Source: Tomitella gaofuii
GTDB taxonomy: Bacteria; Actinomycetota; Actinomycetes; Mycobacteriales; Mycobacteriaceae
DNA length: 64,000 nt
Assembly (NCBI RefSeq): GCF_014126825.1
Contig: NZ_CP059900.1
Span: 3,300,954-3,364,953 of the forward strand
Direction of reading: 5' to 3'
Shown here: piece after piece, positions 51,477-61,080 of the stretch
Numbering within the stretch: position 1 is the first letter of the stretch
How the letters are laid out: every line of letters begins with the position of its first letter
The notes under the pieces: generated by a model
What the model was told of the DNA's origin: nothing
The model's database searches: none
The model's input: only the letters and a program-made list of their open reading frames with translations
Program-made: the position numbers and the translations under genes

Positions 51477-51543
51477 CCGGTCCCGCACCGGCTCAGAGGA
51501 TCCCGCAACCACGCCAGCGTCCACTCCCCACCATGGAGACACC

Positions 51544-52752
51544 ATGATCAACCTCGAACTTCCGAAGAAGATGAAGGCCGCGTCCAACCAGGCGCACCAG
51601 GCCGCCGCGCAGATCTTCCGCCCCATCTCCCGCAAGTACGACCTCGCCGAACACGAACGCCCCGTGGAGCTCGACACGATGGCCAGCCTGGTCGAGGGCC
51701 TCGCGGACGCCGGTCAGGCCGCCTCCGGGGCCACCCTCGGCCGCGGCGCCGACACGAAGGCCCCCGAGGGCAACGTCAACGGCGGCAACATGTCGTCGCT
51801 CATGAACGTCATCGAAACCTGCTGGGGCGACGTGGGACTCACCCTCGCCATCCCCTACCAGGGGCTGGGCAACTCGGCGATCGCCTCGGTGGCCACCGAC
51901 GAGCAGCTCGAGCGCTTCGGCAAGGTGTGGGCGTCGATGGCGATCACCGAGCCGGGCTTCGGCTCCGACTCGGCCGCCGTCACCACCACCGCAGTGCTCG
52001 ACGGCGACGAGTGGGTGCTCAACGGCGAGAAGATCTTCGTCACCGCCGGCGAGCGCTCCACGCACATCGTCGTGTGGGCCAGCGTCGACCGCGCGAAGGG
52101 CCGCGCAGCCATCAAATCGTTCGTCGTCCCCCGCGACGCCCCCGGACTGTCGGTGGCGCGCCTGGAGCACAAGCTCGGCATCAAGGCCTCCGACACCGCC
52201 GTGCTGCTGTTGGAGGATTGCCGCATCCCCCGCGACAACATCCTCGGCAGCGCCGAGGTGGACACCGCCAAAGGCTTCGGCGGCGTGATGGCCACCTTCG
52301 ACAACACCCGCCCGCTGGTCGCGGGCATGGCGGTGGGCGTGGCGCGTGCCGCGCTCGAGGAGCTCCGGCAGATCCTCACCGACGCGGGCATCGAGATCTC
52401 CTACGACGTCCCCGCCGTCAACCAGCCCGCCGCGGCCGCCGCCTACCTCGAGCTGGAGGCCGACTGGGAGGCCGCCCAACTGCTCACCATCCGGGCCGCC
52501 TGGATGGCCGACAACAAGAAGCCCAATTCGCTGGAGGCCTCGATGGCCAAGGCGAAGGCCGGCCGCATGGGCACCGCCGTCACGCTCAAAGCTGTCGAAC
52601 TGGCCGGCAGCTACGGATACTCGGAGCGCTCGCTGCTGGAGAAGTGGGCGCGTGACGCGAAGATCCTCGACATCTTCGAGGGCACCCAGCAGATCCAGCA
52701 GCTCATCGTCGCCCGCCGGGTGCTGGGGCTCTCGTCCGCCGAACTGAAGTAG
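51544..52752 (+). CDS. fadE23: Acyl-CoA dehydrogenase, FadE23-like
   Basis: A 402-residue acyl-CoA dehydrogenase. MAITEPGFGSDSAAVTTTA is the FAD/substrate loop, LNGEKIFVTAGERS the beta-domain hallmark, and LDIFEGTQQIQQLIVARRVLG holds the glutamate commonly acting as the catalytic base. It corresponds to Rv3140. It follows fadE24 by 67 bases on the same strand, so the two are co-transcribed and end at the bidirectional hairpin at 52785. Confidence 0.9.
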   Translation: MINLELPKKMKAASNQAHQAAAQIFRPISRKYDLAEHERPVELDTMASLVEGLADAGQAASGATLGRGADTKAPEGNVNGGNMSSLMNVIETCWGDVGLTLAIPYQGLGNSAIASVATDEQLERFGKVWASMAITEPGFGSDSAAVTTTAVLDGDEWVLNGEKIFVTAGERSTHIVVWASVDRAKGRAAIKSFVVPRDAPGLSVARLEHKLGIKASDTAVLLLEDCRIPRDNILGSAEVDTAKGFGGVMATFDNTRPLVAGMAVGVARAALEELRQILTDAGIEISYDVPAVNQPAAAAAYLELEADWEAAQLLTIRAAWMADNKKPNSLEASMAKAKAGRMGTAVTLKAVELAGSYGYSERSLLEKWARDAKILDIFEGTQQIQQLIVARRVLGLSSAELK

Positions 52753-52784
52753 CAGCGCCGAGAACGGTCGTCGCCCCCGCAGAA

Positions 52785-52818
52785 CAGCGGCCCCGGACCT
52801 CTCGGTCCGGGGCCGCTG
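52785..52818. terminator. Bidirectional hairpin after fadE23
   Basis: A perfect 15-bp stem (52785-52799 and 52804-52818) with loop TCTC, 32 bases past fadE23 and 13 bases past the stop of the small leftward peptide gene. Confidence 0.75.
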
Positions 52819-52831
52819 GAGCTTTCCCCTC

Positions 52832-52915
52832 TCAGATGCCGAGGAGGCTTCCGAGGCCGCCGAGCAGGCCGCTGACGAGACCGGCGAGGGTGAGGCCGAG
52901 CGAACCGAGGATCAT
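52832..52915 (-). CDS. 27-residue hydrophobic Gly/Leu-rich peptide
   Basis: A short frame starting MILGSLGLTLAGLV and ending GGLGSLLGI, with GGAG five bases before the ATG and its own hairpin terminator 13 bases after the stop. It contains no charged residue and consists almost wholly of Gly, Leu, Ser, Ala, Val, Ile. This could be a membrane peptide: a type I toxin, a signalling peptide or a small porin-like protein. It lies 118 bases downstream of the ABC-F gene on the same strand. Not matched to a known family from memory. Confidence 0.5.
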   Translation of the reverse strand: MILGSLGLTLAGLVSGLLGGLGSLLGI

Positions 52916-53033
52916 GACGTCTCCATTCAGTGTTTTGGTCTTTCGTTCAAGATATTGACCTGCGGTCTGCGGGAAAGTCAAACCCGCAGCCGCCGGGTCC
53001 GGGCTGTTCGCGGAGATGCTGCGCGGGACCGCG

Positions 53034-54698
53034 TCACAGCTCGATCCGGCGATCCACCCCGACCGCGCCGAGGAACCGAGCGTCGTGGCTGACGACGATG
53101 AGCGCCCCGGGCCAGCCGCGCAGCGCATCAGCAAGCTGCTCGACGGATTCGATGTCGAGGTTGTTCGTCGGTTCGTCGAGCATGAGCAACTGCGGGGCGG
53201 GCCGCCGGAACAGCACCACGCCCAGCGCGGCGCGCAGCCGCTCGCCGCCCGACAGCGCGCCGACGGTCTTGCCCGATGAGCGCCCCCGGAACAGCAGACG
53301 CGCCAGGTGCGCGTGCACGGTTTCGGCGTCCGCCTCCGGGCGCGCGTCCGCAACGGCCTCGGCCACCGTCACGCCGTCGTCGAGGAAGTCGAGCCGCTGC
53401 GGCAGGCAGGCCGCCGGAACCCGCAGACCGTCCGAGACGGCGATCGCCCGCAGCAGCGTCGTCTTCCCCGAACCGTTGCGCCCGACGACGCCGATCCGTT
53501 CCGGGCCCACCACCGAGAGCCCGTCCTCGTCGGCGCCGCGAGTATCGGTGGACACGGTCGATGGCGGCGACCGGAGCTGCGACGGAAGCGGGGGCCAGGG
53601 CATCGCCAGCACCTCGCGCCGCGGCGGCAGCGCGCACTCGGGCAGGTCGATCCGGATGCGCTTGTCGTCGCGCACCTGTTCGCGCGCCTCGTCCAGCGCC
53701 TCCGCCGCCCGCTCCACCTCCTCCTCGTGGGCGCCGCGCAACTTGCCCGCGGAGACCTGCGCCTGCTGCTTGCGCAGCCCCATGATGATCTTCGGTTCGC
53801 GCTTGTTCTCCTGCATCTTCCTGCCGTAGCGCCGGCGCCGGTCCAGTTTGATGCGCGCCTCGACCATCTCCGCACGCTGCTTGCGAAGGTCGCTGCGGGC
53901 ATCGCTGACGCGCTGGGCGGCCGCCGCCTGCTCGGCCTCGATGACCTGACGGTAATGGCTGTACGGGCCGCCGAACAGCCGGATCCGGCCTGCGCGCAGC
54001 TCGGCCGTGGCGTCGACGGACTCGAGCAGGTCGAGGTCGTGACTGACGACGAGGACGGGCACCGTCAACGCGCCGAGGACCTCGCGCAGCCGGCCACGGG
54101 CCGCGACGTCGAGGTTGTTGGTCGGCTCGTCGAGCAACAACGCCTGCGGCTCGGCGAGCAGCAGCCCGGCGAGCGCGATCATCGTCGCCTCGCCGCCGGA
54201 CACCGTGCCCACCGTGCGGTCGAGATCATCGAGCCGCAGGCCGAGCCGCCCGAGCATCGCGCGGCACCGGGCGTCGACGTCCCAATCCTCGCCCACCGCG
54301 TCGAAGTCGGCCGGGTCGACGGAACCCTCCTCGATGCGGCGCAGCGCCTCGCGCACGGCCGCCACCCCCAGCGTCTCCGCGACCGTCCGGTCCGCGTCGA
54401 GGGTGACGTCCTGCGGCAGCACCGCCACCGGCCGCGGAGCGGCGACCGAGCCGCGTTCCGGAGTCAGATCCCCGGCCAACAACCGGAACAACGTGGACTT
54501 GCCGGCCCCGTTGCGGCCGACCAGCGCGGTGCGGCCCGCCGGGAACACGGTGGTGAGACCGTCGAACACGACGGTGCCGTCGGGCCACCGGAACGTGAGG
54601 TCGGACAAGACGACGCTGTTGCTGCTCGCACCGCGGTCGCGGCCGGATCGCGCCGGGGCGGGTGTCGCGGACGGAGGAATCGACGATGATGCGGACAT
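53034..54698 (-). CDS. ABC-F family ATPase (ribosome-associated)
   Basis: A 554-residue protein with two ABC domains and no membrane segment. Domain 1 has GRNGAGKST, TVSGGEATMIAL and LLLDEPTNNLD; domain 2 has GRNGSGKTT, LSGGERLRAAL and LMLDEPTNNLD. Between them is a charged linker (about 250-345, including RKMQENKREPKIIMGL) of the kind that enters the ribosomal tRNA exit region. Members act as translation factors or give resistance to ribosome-targeting antibiotics; the linker alone does not decide. The ATG at 54698 has a GGGAG site. The 54699-55024 gap carries a likely promoter and short leader frame. Confidence 0.9.
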   Translation of the reverse strand: MSASSSIPPSATPAPARSGRDRGASSNSVVLSDLTFRWPDGTVVFDGLTTVFPAGRTALVGRNGAGKSTLFRLLAGDLTPERGSVAAPRPVAVLPQDVTLDADRTVAETLGVAAVREALRRIEEGSVDPADFDAVGEDWDVDARCRAMLGRLGLRLDDLDRTVGTVSGGEATMIALAGLLLAEPQALLLDEPTNNLDVAARGRLREVLGALTVPVLVVSHDLDLLESVDATAELRAGRIRLFGGPYSHYRQVIEAEQAAAAQRVSDARSDLRKQRAEMVEARIKLDRRRRYGRKMQENKREPKIIMGLRKQQAQVSAGKLRGAHEEEVERAAEALDEAREQVRDDKRIRIDLPECALPPRREVLAMPWPPLPSQLRSPPSTVSTDTRGADEDGLSVVGPERIGVVGRNGSGKTTLLRAIAVSDGLRVPAACLPQRLDFLDDGVTVAEAVADARPEADAETVHAHLARLLFRGRSSGKTVGALSGGERLRAALGVVLFRRPAPQLLMLDEPTNNLDIESVEQLADALRGWPGALIVVSHDARFLGAVGVDRRIEL

Positions 54699-54736
54699 GG
54701 GTGCTCCCAGGAAGTATGCGGCTGTGCAGCTGCGGA

Positions 54737-54760
54737 CTACCTCTGGTGGAGCACCGGCAT
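54737..54760 (-). promoter_or_regulatory. Possible 7-residue leader peptide before the ABC-F gene
   Basis: A leftward micro-frame MPVLHQR-stop ends 38 bases before the ABC-F start and begins just downstream of the predicted promoter. Translated leaders before ABC-F resistance genes can control them by attenuation. No strong ribosome site precedes it, so support is weak. Confidence 0.3.
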
Positions 54761-54795
54761 CACTCGTCTCGCTCTCGGCGACAGGAACGGACTAG

Positions 54796-54824
54796 AGGCT
54801 AGCTCGACCGTCGGCGTACGGCAA
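54796..54824 (-). promoter_or_regulatory. Predicted promoter of the ABC-F gene
   Basis: On the leftward strand, TTGCCG (54819-54824) and TAGCCT (54796-54801) are 17 bases apart, a reasonable sigma-A-type pair about 95 bases upstream of the start. Confidence 0.45.
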
Positions 54825-55024
54825 TGCTCTTGTTACCCGGCCCACCCCCTCGCCCATCGATAGAGTTTCAGGCCATAGGGTGAAACCCGGCACGTGCACC
54901 GAGCGTCACAGACAATTCCTGCGGCGCCGGCGCTGAGCGCGACGGGGCGCTGCAACCGCGCCGCCGTCCGTCGCTGCGGTTGCGCTGCCGCCGATCAGGA
55001 AGCTCCCGCGGGGAAGGTATACGC

Positions 55025-56704
55025 ATGATCCAGAAGACCGCGCCGACCGATCTGTTCGCACACTACGGGGGCAAGGCCATGGAGGTCGCCCGCAGCGTGC
55101 GTGTGATGCAACGCGCCGGACTGGTTCCCTTCCCCCGCCTCGACCACGGCGTGCACTCGCTGATCGCGCTGAGCAGGTTCGGGCCGTTCGTCGGCGCAGC
55201 CAAGCACGCCGCGGCGCTCACTCCCGGCCGGGCCGCCATCATCGACGAGCTCGGCCCGCTGACCTTCCGCGAACTCGACGAACAGTCCAACGCGCTGGCA
55301 CGGGCGTGGCAGGCGGACGGACTGGGCCAGGGTTCGGTGATAGCCGCGCTGTGCCGCGATCACCGCGGACTGGTCCTCACCATGCTCGCCAGCGGCAAGA
55401 TCGGCGCGCGCCTGGTCATGTTCAACACCGGCTTCGCCGGCCCCCAGCTCGCCGACGTCGCGCGGCGGGAGGACGTGCGCGCGCTGGTGTACGACGACGA
55501 GTTCACCGAGCTGCTCAGCGCGCTTCCCGACGACCTGGCACGGTACTCGGCCTGGACCGACGGCGCCGCGCGCTCCGGGGCCCGGGGCGCCGGGCCCGTG
55601 CCGTCGGTGTTCACGCTGATCGCAGAACACTCCAGCGAATCGCTGCCCGCCCCCGCCAAACCGGGCGGCTTCGTGCTCCTCACCAGCGGCACCACAGGCA
55701 CGCCCAAGGGCGCCCCACGCGACAGACTCACCGTGTTCGCTTCCGCGCAGTTCCTGGACCGCATCCCGCTGCGCAAGGGCGGCGTCACGTTCATGGCGGC
55801 ACCGATTTTCCACGGCACCGGCGTCTCGCAGTTCATCCTTTCGATCGCGCTGGGCTGCACGGTGATCTTCAGCCGCAAGTTCGACCCGGAACGCACGCTC
55901 GTCGGCATCGCAGAGCACAAGGCCGACGCGCTGATCGTGGTCCCCACCATGCTGCAGCGCATCATCGACCTGGGCCCCGAGGTGCTGAGCCGGTACGACA
56001 CCTCGACGCTGCGCATCATCTTCGCCGCCGGCTCGGCGATCTCGCCCGACCTCAGCCGGCGCACCGAGGAGGTGTTCGGCCCCGTGCTCTACAACCTCTA
56101 CGGTTCGACGGAGGTGGCCGTCGCCACCGTCGCGACACCCGAGGACCTGCGGCGGGCGCCCGGCACCGCCGGCCGCCCGCCGGTCACCTGCGAAGTGCGG
56201 CTCTACGACGCGGACGACCGGGAGATCACCGCCCCCGATGTGACGGGCAGGATCTTCGTGCGCAGCGGGCTCAGCTTCGGCGGCTACACCGACGGCCGCA
56301 ACAAGGTGATGATCGACGGCCTGCTCTCCTCCGGCGACGTCGGCCATTTCGACCGCGACGGACTGCTGTTCATCGAGGGACGCGACGACGACATGATCGT
56401 CTCCGGCGGCGAGAACGTCTTCCCTCTCGAAGTGGAGAACCTCCTGGTGGAACGCGACGACGTCCACGAGGCCGCCGTGGTGGGCGTGCCCGACGCCGAC
56501 TTCGGGCACCGGCTGCGCGCCGCAGTCGCGCTGGCCGACGGGGTGCCCGAGGGCGACGCGGCTCAGGCGAAGGCCGACGAACTCAAGGAGTACGTCAAGG
56601 CCAACCTGGCGCGGTACAAGGTGCCGCGCGAGATCGTCTTCGTCGACCGGCTGCCCCGCAACGCCACCGGCAAGCTGCTCAAGCGCAAGGTCGCCGAACT
56701 GTAG
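55025..56704 (+). CDS. Acyl-CoA synthetase (FadD-type AMP-binding enzyme)
   Basis: A 559-residue ANL-superfamily ligase that activates a carboxylic acid to its CoA or adenylate. The P-loop reads LLTSGTTGTPKGAPR; AAPIFHGTGV, YNLYGSTEVAVATVA, SSGDVGHFDRDGLLFIEGRDDDMI (read as two adjacent blocks) and the C-terminal hinge and lysine in NATGKLLKRK are in place. It resembles the FadD12-like long-chain synthetases of mycobacteria. It could supply the adjacent acyl-CoA dehydrogenases with substrate, though it is a separate unit. Confidence 0.9.
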   Translation: MIQKTAPTDLFAHYGGKAMEVARSVRVMQRAGLVPFPRLDHGVHSLIALSRFGPFVGAAKHAAALTPGRAAIIDELGPLTFRELDEQSNALARAWQADGLGQGSVIAALCRDHRGLVLTMLASGKIGARLVMFNTGFAGPQLADVARREDVRALVYDDEFTELLSALPDDLARYSAWTDGAARSGARGAGPVPSVFTLIAEHSSESLPAPAKPGGFVLLTSGTTGTPKGAPRDRLTVFASAQFLDRIPLRKGGVTFMAAPIFHGTGVSQFILSIALGCTVIFSRKFDPERTLVGIAEHKADALIVVPTMLQRIIDLGPEVLSRYDTSTLRIIFAAGSAISPDLSRRTEEVFGPVLYNLYGSTEVAVATVATPEDLRRAPGTAGRPPVTCEVRLYDADDREITAPDVTGRIFVRSGLSFGGYTDGRNKVMIDGLLSSGDVGHFDRDGLLFIEGRDDDMIVSGGENVFPLEVENLLVERDDVHEAAVVGVPDADFGHRLRAAVALADGVPEGDAAQAKADELKEYVKANLARYKVPREIVFVDRLPRNATGKLLKRKVAEL

Positions 56705-56774
56705 AGCCGCGGGCGTACAGGCCGGGTGCGCGGGCAGGGGCTTCCTGTCGGACCCGTGCGGCATGCTGTGCGCC

Positions 56775-57218
56775 ATGGACGAAGCCCGCATCGCCTGCGC
56801 CAACGCCGCGCTCGCGCCGATCCCGCCGAACTACTGCGCCGTCACCCCGGAGGACGTCGCCGCCCGGGAGAACGGCCACTCGTTCCACCGCGCCCTGCAC
56901 ATCGGCTGGGCCTGGGGCCGGGACGACACCGGTCGCGAGTACCTCGACCTCCTCTGGGAGCACCGGCACCCCGGCGCACATGCCTGCCGGTACTTCGCCG
57001 ACGGGACGACCGAGGACATCGCCGTTCCGTACGGCGGCTACCCGATGGCGGAGGATCCCGTGGAGAACGCGGAGCGGGAGCAGTGGTATCTCGCAGAGAA
57101 CAGGCGGATCTACGCCGATCTCCGGGCGCGGGGTCTCCTGCCCGACGTGGGCGGGAATGTGCCCTCGCAGGACATCAACGAGTTCCTGCGGTCCGGGGGC
57201 CTGGCCGACGACCAGTAG
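56775..57218 (+). CDS. Hypothetical acidic protein
   Basis: A 147-residue soluble protein (MDEARIACANAALAPIP). It is rich in acidic and aromatic residues (WAWGRDDTGREYLDLLWEHRHPG) and ends in a helical region NRRIYADLRARGLLPDVGG. No signal, membrane helix or motif is visible, and I do not recognise the family. Composition is coding-like. It is 70 bases after the acyl-CoA synthetase. Confidence 0.6.
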   Translation: MDEARIACANAALAPIPPNYCAVTPEDVAARENGHSFHRALHIGWAWGRDDTGREYLDLLWEHRHPGAHACRYFADGTTEDIAVPYGGYPMAEDPVENAEREQWYLAENRRIYADLRARGLLPDVGGNVPSQDINEFLRSGGLADDQ

Positions 57219-57290
57219 TGCGGTCGGGTGCTCCGTTCGGCCCGGTGGGCGCCGCCCCACCGGGCGCGATCACCCATCTGGAATGCACTC

Positions 57291-57320
57291 AGGCCCGGGA
57301 GATCGTGATCTCCCGGGCCT
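57291..57320 (-). terminator. Hairpin after initiator tRNA copy 1
   Basis: A perfect 14-bp inverted repeat (57291-57304 and 57307-57320) with a 2-base centre, beginning six bases beyond the tRNA 3' end on the leftward strand. Confidence 0.7.
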
Positions 57321-57324
57321 GGCC

Positions 57325-57400
<76 letters not shown>

Positions 57401-57546
57401 TTGCGTCTCCTACAGTACACGGTCCGCCCCGCCTTCACGAATCGGGCCACCGGGGCCGGCCACGGATCCGGCGGGCGTGCCGGGAAAACACCGACGGTCA
57501 CGCATCCGTTGCCGCCGAGGGTGATTCGCGCGCCGACCCACAGCGT

Positions 57547-57672
57547 GCGAGCCGGTCCCCCATACGCGGGCACGATCCCCGTCAGGCCGCGAGCCGGCCC
57601 CGCTCCTGCGAGCGGGATCACGTTCGAGCAGCGAGCCGGTCCCCCACCCGCGAGCGGGTGGGCGGAATAACC
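57547..57672. repeat. Three imperfect 42-bp tandem repeats between the initiator tRNAs
   Basis: GCGAGCCGG followed by YCCC starts at 57547, 57589 and 57631, an exact 42-base period. Units 2 and 3 contain near-perfect hairpins (CCCGCTC/GAGCGGG and CCCACCCG/CGGGTGGG). They fill part of the 57401-57897 gap, in which I see no supported gene. CRISPR is excluded because there are no distinct spacers. Confidence 0.6.
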
Positions 57673-57852
57673 CCTCGGGAACGGCGCGCACGCTGCAGAA
57701 CGACTCGCCGTTGGCGGACACGCCCGCGAACAGGCGGCGGGCTCGCCGGACGGAAGATGCGCGCCAGCCCCGGCCGCCGACGCACGCCCTGTCCGCCGGC
57801 TCGCAGCACCCGCACAGCACCCCGCCCCCGACTGGACAACACGTGGACAGCG

Positions 57853-57891
57853 AAAAGTCCGGGCCGGTCGTGACGACCGGCCCGGACTTTT
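57853..57891 (-). terminator. Terminator after initiator tRNA copy 2
   Basis: A perfect 18-bp stem (57853-57870 and 57874-57891) with loop TGA. On the leftward strand it ends in TTTT, a textbook intrinsic terminator six bases past the tRNA. Confidence 0.9.
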
Positions 57892-57896
57892 CAGTG

Positions 57897-57971
<75 letters not shown>

Positions 57972-58083
57972 TTGCGAGAACCACGTTACACGGCCATACG
58001 AGCCGCGGGCAAATCCGCCCCGAATCCCTGAAATCATCCTTCCCATCAGGGATTTCGAGGCGGAACCGCACAGTCATGCCCGG

Positions 58084-61080
58084 TCAGCCACCAGTGTTCC
58101 CGGTCACCTTCTCGTAGTTCTCGATCGCCTTCTGGAGGTTCTCGAGCGCCTTGCCGTAGTCGCCGAAGTTGCCGCTCGACTGCGCCGACTGCAGGTTCTT
58201 CAGCGCCGAGTCGATTCCCTGTACCGCGGCCTGCTCGTCACCCCGCGCGGGCGGCGGTGTCGTCGGGGCAGGGGTCGGCGAAGGCGACGGGCTCGGTGCC
58301 CCGCCCCCGGCCTGGTCGCCGCCGGGCGCCGGGGTCGGTGCCGGCTCCACGGGGGCGCCGCCCTCGTCGACCTCGCGGGTGGCCAGGTTAGCCACGCCGG
58401 GACCGAAGATCTGCTTCAGCGCCTCGGATGCGGTGGGCGCGTACCCCACCTTCACCACGCCGTTGGGATCCGTGTAGCTCATGAGCACCCGCGACAGGCG
58501 CGGGAATGTATTGCCGGAGGTCGACTTCTGCTCGGTGTACAGCGGCTCGACGTACAGGATGCCGCCGTCGGCGATCGGCAGCGTCAGCAGGTTGCCGAAG
58601 GTGAGCGTGTTCGTCTGACCCAGCAGCGCGACGTCCTGCGAGACCTTGGAGTCCGAGGTCATCGAGTTCTGCATCTGGCCCGGGCCCTGCGTCTGCGTGT
58701 TGGTGGGCAGCGTCAGAACGGTGAACTGCCCGTAGGTCTTCGGGTCCGACGACACCGAGATGTACGCGGACAAGAACTCGCGCTGGTACCCGCGCATCGG
58801 GCTCGTCAGGTCGAACTGCGGCTCGGCCGTCTGCGGGTCGCCGCGCAGCACGTAATACGGCGGCTGGTTGGCGTCGGTGTCGGACGTCGGATCGCTGGGC
58901 ACCGACCAGAACGCGTTGTTGGTGAAGAACTCGTTCGGGTCGTCCACGTGGTACTTCGCCAGCATCTCGCGCTGCACCTTGAACAGGTCCTCCGGGTACC
59001 GGAAGTGGGCACGCAGCTCGGGGCTGATCGCGCTCTCCGGCTTGACCACTCCCGGGAACACGTCCATCCAGGTGTTGAGGACCGGGTCGGACTGGTCCAC
59101 CTGGTACAGGGTGACCGTGCCGTCGAACGCGTCCACGGTGGCCTTCACCGAGTTGCGGATGTAGGACACCTCCTTTTGCGGCAGCGGCCGGCCCGTGGCG
59201 GCATCGATGCTGTCGGTCATCAGCCCGGCGAGCGAACTGCGCTGCGCGTAGGGGTAGTTCTCCAGCGTCGTGTAGGCGTCGACGATCCACTTGATCTTGC
59301 CGTCGATCACCGCCGGGTACGCCGAGGTGTCCGTGGTCAGCCACGGCGCGACCTTCTTGACGCGGTCGCGCGGGTCGCGGTTGAACAGGATCTTCGAATC
59401 GTCGCCGATCGCGTCGGAGAACAGGAAGTTGCGTTCGGTGTATTTGACGGCGAACGCGAGACGGTTGAACCAGTTGCCGACGGACACACCGGCAGAGCCC
59501 TCGTAGGTGTAGCGCTCGCCCGTCTCCGAATCGTATTCACGGGGTTCGTCGCCGGCCGCGCCGACGATGGCGTAGTCGTCGGGGGTGTTCGAGATGAGCT
59601 CGCCGAAGTAGATCCGCGGGTTGTCCACCTCCAGCGCCGGGATGGTGGGCTTCGTGCTCAGGTCGCTGACCTGGTAGACGGGGTAGCCGCCGGCGTCGCC
59701 GTCCCCGTCGCCGCCGGTGCGGATCGTGTTCGCCTGCGCGGCCACGAATCCGTTGCCGTGCGTGTAGACGGTGTGCTTATTGATCCAGTCCGTCTGGTTG
59801 CCGGTGAGGCTCTGCGGGTTCAGCCCGCGCGCGGCGACGATGAAATCGCGCATCTCGCCGTCCACTTTGTAGCGGTCGATGCTCAGTGTCTTCGGGAAGC
59901 CGTAGAAGTTCTTCAGCTGCATCTGCTGGGTGAAGGTGGGCGAGATGATGTTGGGGTCGAGCAGACGCAGATTCTCCACCGTCGTCTCGTCCGCGGGCAC
60001 GTCCTGCGGGCTCTTGCTGCCCACGCCCGCATACTTGACGTAGTCCACGTTGGCGTCGGTGATCCCGTAGGCGGCGCGGGTGGCGGTGATGTTCCGCTTG
60101 ATGTACTCGGCCTCCTTCTGCGCCGCGTTGGGCTTGACCGAGAACTGCTCGACGATCAGCGGGTACACCGCGCCGATGATCACCGACGAGAACACCATGA
60201 GCGCCACCGCCAGGGCCGGGATGCGGAGGTCGCGCAGGACGATCGCGGCGAAGAACACGGCGGCACAGATCACGGCGATGGCCAGCAGGATCATCTTGCT
60301 GGGCAGCACCGCGTTGATGTCGGTGTAGCCGGCGCCCGTGAACATCGGGTACTTGTCCGTGCTGGAGAGCAGCGAGTACCGGTCGAACCAGTAGGCCACC
60401 GCCTTGAGCAGCAGGAAGACCCCGGCGATGATGGCCAGCTGCGCGCGTGCGGCGCGCGTGAGGTTGCCAGAACGGCCGGCGAGCCGGATGCCGCCGAACA
60501 GGTAGTGCGTGACCAGGGAGGCGAAGAACGACACGATCAGCGCCACGAAGAGCCAGGTCAGCACGAACTTGATGAACGGCAGCTCGAAGGCGTAGAAGCC
60601 GATGTTCTTGTCGAACTGCGGGTCGTTCACCGACTCGTCGAACGGCTTCGCGTGCAGGAACAGCTGGATCATCTGCCAGTCGCTCTGCGCGACCAGCCCG
60701 CTGATCAGGCCGACGAGGACGGGTACCGCGAGGCCGAAGGTCTTGCGCCGCGACATCACCAGTGCCCGGTACCGGGCGAGCACGTCGTGCTCGCCCGCCA
60801 TCGGCACGAACACCGGCCGCATCCGGTAGGCCAGCACGATCGCGGCGAAGATGATCCCGCCGACGACGAGGCCGACGACCAGGAAAGTGATGATGCGCGT
60901 CCACAGCACCGTGCTGTAGACGGAGCCGAACCCGAGGCTCTTGAACCACTCCCAGCTGATGTAGGTGTCGATGAGCCGGGGGCCCACCAGGAGCAGCACG
61001 ATCAGCGCCACTCCGATCCCGATGAGGATCTTGGACCTACGGGACAGCCTGGGGACACTGCCTGGCGGCCGCACGCTCAC
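58084..61080 (-). CDS. UPF0182 family large membrane protein
   Basis: A 998-residue protein. About seven transmembrane helices occupy residues 15-310 (ILIGIGVALIVLLLVG, ITFLVVGLVVGGIIFAAIVL and others). A long extracytoplasmic domain follows, with conserved stretches such as TRAAYGI, YGFPKTLSIDRY, YFGELISNTPDDYAIV, FSDAIGDDSKILFNRD and PYYVLRGDP. A Pro/Ala/Gly linker (about 890-935) and a C-terminal helical region (IDSALKNLQSAQ) end it. Rv3193c is the counterpart and its function is unknown. GTG 61080 was chosen over an upstream frame of arginine-rich sequence. It is convergent with tRNA/other genes and divergent from the PPA1309-like gene. Confidence 0.92.
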   Translation of the reverse strand: MSVRPPGSVPRLSRRSKILIGIGVALIVLLLVGPRLIDTYISWEWFKSLGFGSVYSTVLWTRIITFLVVGLVVGGIIFAAIVLAYRMRPVFVPMAGEHDVLARYRALVMSRRKTFGLAVPVLVGLISGLVAQSDWQMIQLFLHAKPFDESVNDPQFDKNIGFYAFELPFIKFVLTWLFVALIVSFFASLVTHYLFGGIRLAGRSGNLTRAARAQLAIIAGVFLLLKAVAYWFDRYSLLSSTDKYPMFTGAGYTDINAVLPSKMILLAIAVICAAVFFAAIVLRDLRIPALAVALMVFSSVIIGAVYPLIVEQFSVKPNAAQKEAEYIKRNITATRAAYGITDANVDYVKYAGVGSKSPQDVPADETTVENLRLLDPNIISPTFTQQMQLKNFYGFPKTLSIDRYKVDGEMRDFIVAARGLNPQSLTGNQTDWINKHTVYTHGNGFVAAQANTIRTGGDGDGDAGGYPVYQVSDLSTKPTIPALEVDNPRIYFGELISNTPDDYAIVGAAGDEPREYDSETGERYTYEGSAGVSVGNWFNRLAFAVKYTERNFLFSDAIGDDSKILFNRDPRDRVKKVAPWLTTDTSAYPAVIDGKIKWIVDAYTTLENYPYAQRSSLAGLMTDSIDAATGRPLPQKEVSYIRNSVKATVDAFDGTVTLYQVDQSDPVLNTWMDVFPGVVKPESAISPELRAHFRYPEDLFKVQREMLAKYHVDDPNEFFTNNAFWSVPSDPTSDTDANQPPYYVLRGDPQTAEPQFDLTSPMRGYQREFLSAYISVSSDPKTYGQFTVLTLPTNTQTQGPGQMQNSMTSDSKVSQDVALLGQTNTLTFGNLLTLPIADGGILYVEPLYTEQKSTSGNTFPRLSRVLMSYTDPNGVVKVGYAPTASEALKQIFGPGVANLATREVDEGGAPVEPAPTPAPGGDQAGGGAPSPSPSPTPAPTTPPPARGDEQAAVQGIDSALKNLQSAQSSGNFGDYGKALENLQKAIENYEKVTGNTGG

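Noticed and set aside
57547-57672. Possible CRISPR array
   Set aside because: Only three units, contiguous 42-base period with no unique spacers and no cas genes in the window.
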